In this document: positions 59,801-64,000 of the stretch, piece by piece
How positions within the stretch are numbered: the first letter of the stretch is position 1
Layout of the letters: each line of letters begins with the position of its first letter
Assembly (NCBI GenBank): GCA_964632485.1
Contig: CAZWDO010000004.1
Coordinates: 218,211-282,210, forward strand
Length of the DNA: 64,000 bases
Direction of reading: 5' to 3'
Source: CAZWDO01 sp964632485 [NCBI: uncultured bacterium]
Lineage (GTDB): Bacteria > JAGOEH01
Notes under the pieces: model-generated
Seen by the model: only the letters and a program-made list of their open reading frames with translations
Databases searched by the model: none
Told to the model about the DNA's origin: nothing
Made by a program: the position numbers and the translations under genes

Positions 59801-60068
59801 ATTATACCAGAATTGCCCGAATCCCTTCAATTTGAATACGATCTTTGAGTATGACATCCCGAAACCAACATTAGTAAAACTGAGTATTTATGATATTGAA
59901 GGAAAGTGTGTGCGGAAATTAATTAATCAAATTCAATCCCCCGGGAAATATTATATTAAATGGAACGGTCAAGGCGAACACGGCGATAATATCGGAACCG
60001 GCATCTATTTTTACCAATTGATGTGTGAAGGAAGAACAATAACCCGTAAAATGCTGATGATTAAATAA
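56868..60068 (+). CDS. Secreted right-handed beta-helix protein with sorting tail
   Basis: This 1,066-residue protein has a signal peptide and residues about 40-520 in a parallel beta-helix. At least nine GGG-containing turns resemble polymorphic outer-membrane repeats (DGGGA, LGGGA, DGGGC, with N-TF-N or NTFTDN strands). A Fn3/Ig-like region and cadherin-like repeats follow (about 545-960). The tail has YQNCPNPFN, IGTGIYFYQL and ends RKMLMIK. It is likely a surface adhesin or polysaccharide-binding/cleaving protein. No lyase catalytic residues were identified. Confidence 0.8.
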   Translation: MKLAKFSVVDFSKLMRLFVLGSLLMVVSTPFMRTWAANITVTNVAEFQTALDVAALNGANDTIHVAAGIYIPATTLTFSSWENHSLTISGAGMGSTILDGNSAIQLFYLITSESGAHLTLQNMTFRNGSSASDGGALHIETTSAAITIQYSEFADNTAQTLGGGANALSASGVISVDNCVFRRNSGIDDAGGLNAGNSSGLISLTHSLFEENIVPGVHPGVPAKDGGGAILYIDGEGQIVMTGNTFNRNAAADGGGGCMTYLLGSGVTLTIDSNTFTENIAQLDGGGCFTRINDNGTITYNNNSFSGNSTITAGGAGTMIHLNAGILNYSGNTYADNIAGEDGGGAWMWIGEGTMSVTNNTFTDNQTVSNGGGALIANDQGTITLARNTFDSNTAGNVGGGLSYATGNGTLILSHNTYYANHASEGGGIYFYFDLSDAQTTIFNNILRNDIPQAIAMSGATTTTVTYSDIENGSGEDWFGVGCIDEDPLWANPANGNFQLTWSGFPVIDNTKSPCIDAGDPFSPFDPDNTAADMGARYFHQGVLNAFSLTMPPDNSLVTVLTPQLQWNHALATETENVDYSLYYCRNIAFDSAQAVCIPNITTNSYTFSGGLTDTSSYYWRILAKIGSTQRKWSAETWKFSIKTDTIPPVFSNWIKNPNDLTEETAGAFQVQVTITDNGVGLGDSIPKISYKIGNNAYSEWFPLAQLSSSSDRNFSLLTTSTGQWQYDIPEPATGWNSFRGDTLYYRVLSSDAYTNTRTSPEQKEWINRVLRPPLIAELPQIMLDEDIRDTVYFKDWFDYISDNHDADSQLTCALNSANLGLKPITAGYELTPPADWFGLDTMQLIVTNLDNLADTGSILVRVSSINDCPELMNLPDSIYFRQDSACSLKLWDYASDIETPDSLLIYEFNVGNDSIGYNFNPGTGIVQIMSNGFSGHTTWVITVKDDSNATVSDTIALTVYSVTSILENENGKPFALELYQNCPNPFNLNTIFEYDIPKPTLVKLSIYDIEGKCVRKLINQIQSPGKYYIKWNGQGEHGDNIGTGIYFYQLMCEGRTITRKMLMIK
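57260..58160 (+). repeat. Degenerate coding repeats of the beta-helix
   Basis: About nine copies of a roughly 35-codon unit carry a glycine-rich turn (GGG or GGA) followed by a short strand and an N(T/S)F segment. They are too divergent at DNA level for recombination but define the helix coils. Confidence 0.55.
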
Positions 60069-60084
60069 GCTCTCTAACGGATGA

Positions 60085-60180
60085 TTTGATCAGCATCGTG
60101 AAATTTATCTTTCCGATGCCCGCCGTGTCAGTCCGGAAAAACTTAAAACGATGCTTCGTTTTCAGGCGCGTAAAATTTAA
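60085..60180 (+). pseudogene. C-terminal remnant of a GyrI-like domain protein
   Basis: This frame reads HREIYLSDARRVSPEKLKTM and LRFQARKI before a TAA. The pattern is the usual C terminus of GyrI-like/AraC-effector proteins (EIYLSDPRxxxPEKLKT). In-frame stops lie just upstream (TGA at 60082), so only the tail survives. It lies immediately before an intact protein that may be of the same superfamily. The rest of 60181-60415 shows only a 34-codon ORF (60238-60342) of no clear relevance. Confidence 0.6.
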
Positions 60181-60415
60181 CAGAATCCGCTCATCAGGTC
60201 AGGAAATGTTTTGTACTGCGATGAGCGCGGCAACAGATGAATAGGGTCCAATATCGATTCGCCGGTTTCGGTGAATATGGCATGATGCTGGGAACTTCCT
60301 GGTGTCATTGGTTTGCTTGCGGTATTCGGGTCCGATTGTAAAAAAATTATCGCGGTTCTATCTTGTTGGGATCGTTTTAATAAATCCTGAATGCAACATT
60401 AACAAGGAGCGCTTT

Positions 60416-60901
60416 ATGTCTATGCAACCCAATCTTGAATCCGAATGCTGCCCTCTGTTTGATCCGCTTCCCTGGGATGATACGACCCGTGTGTGGGAAA
60501 ACAAAAAATTCATTAAGGACCGGGTTTTTACTATTTTTTATATGCCGATCAATTTTGGGAAAGTCATGATCCGATTAAACCAAAAAATTGAGGAATGCGG
60601 CGCTGCCGTCCCGGATTGGCTGTGTTTATCCGATCATACGTCCCTATGGAACATGGACCTTTATCTGGCCGTAGACAAAGAAGTGCCCGGAGTAGAAACG
60701 GCAATTCTCAGCGGAACGTTTTATAGTAAGGTTTATGAAGGACCTTATAAGGATACCGGGAAATGGTGTAAGGATTTTGAAAAGTTATGCGAAACTAAAC
60801 AGTTAAAGATTAAAAAGTGGTATATGTGGTACACAACTTGCCCCAAGTGCGCTAAAAAATATGGAAAAAACTATGTGGTAATTGTGGCCCAGGTTGACTG
60901 A
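60416..60901 (+). CDS. GyrI-like/hydrolase-annotated conserved protein
   Basis: This 161-residue protein belongs to a conserved family in Bacteroidota-like genomes, often annotated simply as hydrolase. Family blocks are CCPLFDPLPWDD near the N terminus, FKDRVFTIFYMPI-like (here IKDRVFTIFYMPINFGK), DWLCLSDHTS, MDLYLAVDKEVPG, GTFYSKVYEGPYKDTG, and a CPKCAKKYG knuckle near the C terminus. The ATG at 60416 has AAGGAG upstream; a longer frame exists from 60302 but looks unrelated. The activity is unknown. Confidence 0.72.
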   Translation: MSMQPNLESECCPLFDPLPWDDTTRVWENKKFIKDRVFTIFYMPINFGKVMIRLNQKIEECGAAVPDWLCLSDHTSLWNMDLYLAVDKEVPGVETAILSGTFYSKVYEGPYKDTGKWCKDFEKLCETKQLKIKKWYMWYTTCPKCAKKYGKNYVVIVAQVD

Positions 60902-60934
60902 TGCCGCGGAACTTGCGGTCGGCATTTATTATTG
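60901..60934 (+). terminator. Candidate terminator after the GyrI-like gene
   Basis: ATGCCG (60901-60906) pairs with CGGCAT (60920-60925) around a 13-nt loop and is followed by TTATTATT. The stem starts on the last base of the stop codon. The T run is weak. Confidence 0.35.
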
Positions 60935-61068
60935 CCGGATTGAGACAAGCGTTTGCCGGGTAAGCGGGAGGCCCCTGTTGATCAAGTAATGAACTCTAAT
61001 TCTTTTATTATTCAACTTCTTATGTTATATTGTGCTGACATATCCTCAAAAATTGGAAAGGAAAAAAG

Positions 61069-62514
61069 ATGCCGCATTATGAATTTTTAGAAACATATCA
61101 AAAAAAAAATAGTATCGATATTTTTGAATGCTCTTATGAGTTTTTTTCAAATGAACTGCCGGAGGATTTTGTTGATAATTATGATGTAATTGAAATCGTT
61201 TGTGATATTCATGAACATTTCGAATCCACCAAAAAGTTTGATAACATGCTAAAATTCAACCAGTTGATTCAGGAGAAGCACTCCGGATTATATCAGGAAT
61301 GCTTTAAATATCTGGACACGGCATTAATTGACTATTATTGCTATTTGAATGACCCTCAGAAAATAGAAATCGCCTTTTCCAATTTTATGAAGGATCCGCT
61401 TAATGATTATGATATGTTTTTATTCTGTTTTAAAAAACTGCTCTATTATCATAAAATCGATCTATTGGATAAAGTGATCCATGAAAAATTTGAAGAAATA
61501 GCTGAATCGGAAGATTTGATTTACAGAGCTGAACTTGATCTGGCAGTTTTTAAATTTTATAATATCCTGGAAACATATTATCTGAAAAGCCGAAACACCC
61601 ATAAGTTCAGAAAAAAAGAGTTCTATGCCGCGATTAAGGAATATGAATTTAAGTTTAAGAAAGAAAAGATTTTCGCGATAGCGGACGGCGCTTTGATGCC
61701 GCCGGACACGAAGGAATGTCTGAAAAATTCGTTTAGGGATAATAGAGAAATCTACATGTTCACGTTGATCGTACAGTTTTTAAAATATATGCGCGAACGC
61801 AATTTTAGCTTTGCGCTCAGCGGAGCGATTCTGGAAAAATATCTGTTATTTTGGGAAAATGGCAAACAGCCTGAAAAAGCGACTCCAGACGAGTTTTTTT
61901 ATGCCGATTCAGCTAATTTTGAAAAATTTCTTTCCAGGAATACAAGATTTAACCTAATTGAAAATAATCCTGAATTGATTGCAATCCTATGGGGCGGCGT
62001 TTATATCTATGATTTTTTGCAAGCGATCGAGATGATTGGATCGAATGTTTATAACAAATTTATGGAAATCATAAAAATCCAGAAGGGTATCGTTATTAAT
62101 CAATCCATTGGTTGGTTGTGGAAATATGATTTTGTACATAATTGGGTAAAGCCCGATAGCATATCTGATAGTGAGTTTATCGAGGAAGGAAAGATATTTC
62201 GAAAAAGTATCGACTTTAATAATTCGAAATTTACCCGGCAGAGAAAGGAAATATCTGATGAACTATCCAGAATGGGAGAATTGTCCCACTATATAATCTC
62301 CGGCGGCAGAAAAGTGGAAGGCAAGTCGCTTTTTTCAAATATTGTAAAAGGACTTGAGGATGATTTGGGGATTTCAGAGGCCAGGGAAATAAAAAAAATT
62401 GATAATAATTGGTTCTCTTATCCCGAAAAAACCGCGGATAAGATCGGGCGCAATGAACCGTGCCCCTGCGGAAGTGGGAAGAAGTATAAAAAATGTTGCG
62501 GGAAACTCAATTGA
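61069..62514 (+). CDS. SEC-C motif protein of unknown function
   Basis: This 481-residue cytosolic protein is largely helical, with tetratricopeptide-like regularity. It ends in the SEC-C zinc motif [18 protein letters not shown] (about residues 462-479), as found in SecA and many uncharacterised proteins. AAGGAAAAAAG precedes the ATG. A broken paralogue fragment lies at 56642-56814, so the family has been duplicated locally. The function is unknown. Confidence 0.75.
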   Translation: MPHYEFLETYQKKNSIDIFECSYEFFSNELPEDFVDNYDVIEIVCDIHEHFESTKKFDNMLKFNQLIQEKHSGLYQECFKYLDTALIDYYCYLNDPQKIEIAFSNFMKDPLNDYDMFLFCFKKLLYYHKIDLLDKVIHEKFEEIAESEDLIYRAELDLAVFKFYNILETYYLKSRNTHKFRKKEFYAAIKEYEFKFKKEKIFAIADGALMPPDTKECLKNSFRDNREIYMFTLIVQFLKYMRERNFSFALSGAILEKYLLFWENGKQPEKATPDEFFYADSANFEKFLSRNTRFNLIENNPELIAILWGGVYIYDFLQAIEMIGSNVYNKFMEIIKIQKGIVINQSIGWLWKYDFVHNWVKPDSISDSEFIEEGKIFRKSIDFNNSKFTRQRKEISDELSRMGELSHYIISGGRKVEGKSLFSNIVKGLEDDLGISEAREIKKIDNNWFSYPEKTADKIGRNEPCPCGSGKKYKKCCGKLN

Positions 62515-62573
62515 ATAAATCCGGTTTATACCTACAGTTTCGATGTTACTAAAATTATTAACTGGAGAAAATA

Positions 62574-62770
62574 ATGGATTATAATGAAATCGTTTTAACA
62601 AGCAAATGGTATAGTCGATGCATTGATGCTTTCTATTTGGAACGCATACAACCATATATCGATAAACGTGAAAAACTGGAGAAAAAATATTTAAGACAAC
62701 TTATGAACTGTATAATCAGTTAAGTAAAACCGTTTCTCGATTGGAAAGCAAATGGAAAAGAAAATCATAA
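62574..62770 (+). pseudogene. Small frameshifted coiled-coil ORF
   Basis: An ATG at 62574 with GGAGAAAATA just upstream opens a 49-codon ORF (begins MDYNEIVLTSKWYS), ending in TAA at 62723. A second frame from the same AAAAAAT run continues as IFKTTYELYNQLSKTVSRLE and stops at 62770. One lost A would join them into a roughly 65-residue coiled-coil protein. The remaining part of 62771-62897 shows no gene. Confidence 0.3.
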
Positions 62771-62897
62771 ACGGACGTGGAGTGAAGCTGCCGGACCCCG
62801 CCGGATGATTCATTGTATTAGGCGCGGACGGGGAGAGTGGAACGAATCAGGAATTTAATGCGGATAAAATTCGAGAGAGGTAATGACAAAGATCGGA

Positions 62898-63734
62898 TTA
62901 AAACCGGTATGAAAGACGCAATCCACCCCGAGCGGGAGCGATGCGCCATCGACTCGACTGATGTTCCGTCTGGGAATATCGCCGTTTCTCGCATCCGATC
63001 ACATAACGGCTGGCTCCGATCCCGAGAACGCTGCCGACCACCACATCGGAAAACCAGTGTTGATTTTGATAAACTCGTAGAATTGCGATCATCAATGCCA
63101 AAGAATACAGGCCTGCGCTCATATAGCGGTTGTTGAGCCGGTAGCTTAGAATTGTGGAAAGTACAAATGAAGTCGAAGCATGGGAGGATGGAAAAGATCG
63201 AAGTAAAATATCGGTATTAAACCATTTGAAATTCCAGGGGTCTTCGGTTTGATAGGGCCGGATTCTGCCCAATCCACATCGCAATAGTATGATCGCGGAA
63301 CTGGTATAGATCAGGCCTTGGGTGAGCATTCGCCCGGTCAGGCGCAGATCATCGCGTTGGGCAAATAAGCCGATACCGTACATCCCTAATGATAAATAAG
63401 CGGCATAGTCGATTTGCCCATATTTAGCGATCATATTCGGAAAATGATCGCCAAGCGTCCCTTTGTAATTTCTATCCACCATTTGCCGGATCGGCTTGTC
63501 CATTGTCATCAACAGCATTGAGGCGCTGATCCCGGTTGCCGCTATCAACCAATCGCGTTGGCTAAAGTTTGCCGGCGACGTGACTAAACCCCTGGCATCC
63601 TGGAATCCAATCATGATATCATTCCAGGCAACGTGGACGACAGACAGTTTTATTTCAGGTGGATGGTGGTTATCCGCGAAACAGATTGGGGTTCCCCAAA
63701 AGAGTATCCATAAAATAACAGGTAATTTTTTCAT
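62898..63734 (-). CDS. PAP2-family phosphatase, exported/membrane
   Basis: This 278-residue protein starts with a signal-like helix (LPVILWILFW) and carries a PAP2/acid-phosphatase domain. Motif 2 is FPSSHAST and motif 3 is RVYQNQHWFSDVVVG. Motif 1 (normally KxxxxxxRP) appears as RCGLGRIRP, with Arg replacing Lys. Several hydrophobic segments suggest membrane association and action on lipid or undecaprenyl phosphates. The start at 63734 (MKKLPV) is preferred; the frame is open to 63815. It is the only clear minus-strand protein gene. Confidence 0.85.
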   Translation of the reverse strand: MKKLPVILWILFWGTPICFADNHHPPEIKLSVVHVAWNDIMIGFQDARGLVTSPANFSQRDWLIAATGISASMLLMTMDKPIRQMVDRNYKGTLGDHFPNMIAKYGQIDYAAYLSLGMYGIGLFAQRDDLRLTGRMLTQGLIYTSSAIILLRCGLGRIRPYQTEDPWNFKWFNTDILLRSFPSSHASTSFVLSTILSYRLNNRYMSAGLYSLALMIAILRVYQNQHWFSDVVVGSVLGIGASRYVIGCEKRRYSQTEHQSSRWRIAPARGGLRLSYRF

Positions 63735-63937
63735 TAAAATAGATCCGCCTTTTTCCAAATATATGCTCTTTAGAGCTAAAGTCAACACAATAGTTGTAAA
63801 CCGATTAAATTTCAAATCGTGTTAATGCATAATATGTCTTTTCTTCCCCAACCGCTGTTTTAAAGAACACTGCTGGACGCGGAGCATGTTGGCGGGGAGC
63901 TGATCTGATAATTGAAAGGAATGAAAATGGATGCGCT

Positions 63938-64000
63938 CGAATTAGTAAATTCAGAGAACCTGAACTCTTGGAAATTAATTTGACACCAATTTGTAAACCA
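63938..64000 (+). other. Possible start of a gene running off the window
   Basis: The last 63 bases contain an open frame reading RISKFREPELLEINLTPIC. The final LEINLTPIC resembles the strand before the Fe-S cysteines of radical SAM proteins. It has no ATG in this frame, and an AAGGA with ATG 63921 opens only a 20-codon frame. The evidence is weak and the window ends here. Confidence 0.2.

Noticed and set aside
60238-60342. 34-codon ORF before the GyrI-like gene
   Set aside because: No ribosome site or recognised family; does not match either neighbour.
1-64000. CRISPR array, integrase, transposase, prophage or rRNA
   Set aside because: No regularly spaced direct repeats, recombinase motifs or rRNA-like sequence were seen.

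Overview
This window reads as chromosomal DNA from an uncultured bacterium of the FCB superphylum (Calditrichota/KSB1-like or a relative). The main clue is seven large exported proteins that end in a roughly 80-residue type IX-secretion-style tail with a PNPF(N/K/Q) motif and a final segment such as RKMLLIK. Other clues are AAGGAG-type ribosome sites, many lipoproteins and outer-membrane-type families (DUF5686, DUF4846, CotH), and hybrid histidine kinases fused to substrate-binding domains. The placement rests on these features, not on a marker-gene tree.

Region 1 (1-11.8 kb) is compact, housekeeping-like and almost entirely on the + strand. A tRNA-Leu(CAG) on the minus strand has its own strong promoter. 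It is followed by smpB, an N-acetylmuramoyl-L-alanine amidase, a DnaC-like helicase loader, RNase PH, a four-gene 2-oxoacid:ferredoxin oxidoreductase (korDABC) and acetate kinase, many with overlapping ends. A hairpin terminator separates these from carbamate kinase, a cyclic-2,3-diphosphoglycerate-synthetase-like GTPase and ornithine carbamoyltransferase, which end at a textbook terminator. Together the two groups suggest 2-oxoacid oxidation to acyl-CoA plus reduced ferredoxin, and ATP made by two substrate-level kinases.

Region 2 (11.8-17.9 kb) looks AT-richer. A promoter precedes a very large cation-chloride-cotransporter-like protein whose reading frame runs, through an apparent 1-nt deletion and then an in-frame stop, into a KAP-like P-loop ATPase. 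An MscS-like membrane protein follows. This appears to be a decayed or mis-assembled giant transporter-ATPase gene.

Region 3 (18-49 kb) is an accessory stretch for exported proteins and signalling. It holds a GH16 glucanase, a CotH/lamin-tail protein, an M6 metalloprotease, two SGNH-type proteins, a GH-A-like glycosidase, other tail-bearing proteins, two SnoaL-like paralogues and two THI5/NMT1-type binding-protein histidine kinases. It also has a GAF protein and an operon pairing an Fe-S/FAD oxidase with a fatty-acyl reductase-like SDR.

Region 4 (49-64 kb) has a DUF5686 outer-membrane protein, a FIST sensor overlapping a hybrid histidine kinase (NosP/NahK-like arrangement), an exported alpha/beta hydrolase, a beta-helix protein with a sorting tail, a GyrI-like protein, a SEC-C protein and a minus-strand PAP2 phosphatase. 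The gaps here contain degraded gene pieces: one of a SEC-C paralogue, one of a GyrI-like protein, and a frameshifted small coiled-coil ORF. No CRISPR array, rRNA, integrase or intact insertion sequence was seen.
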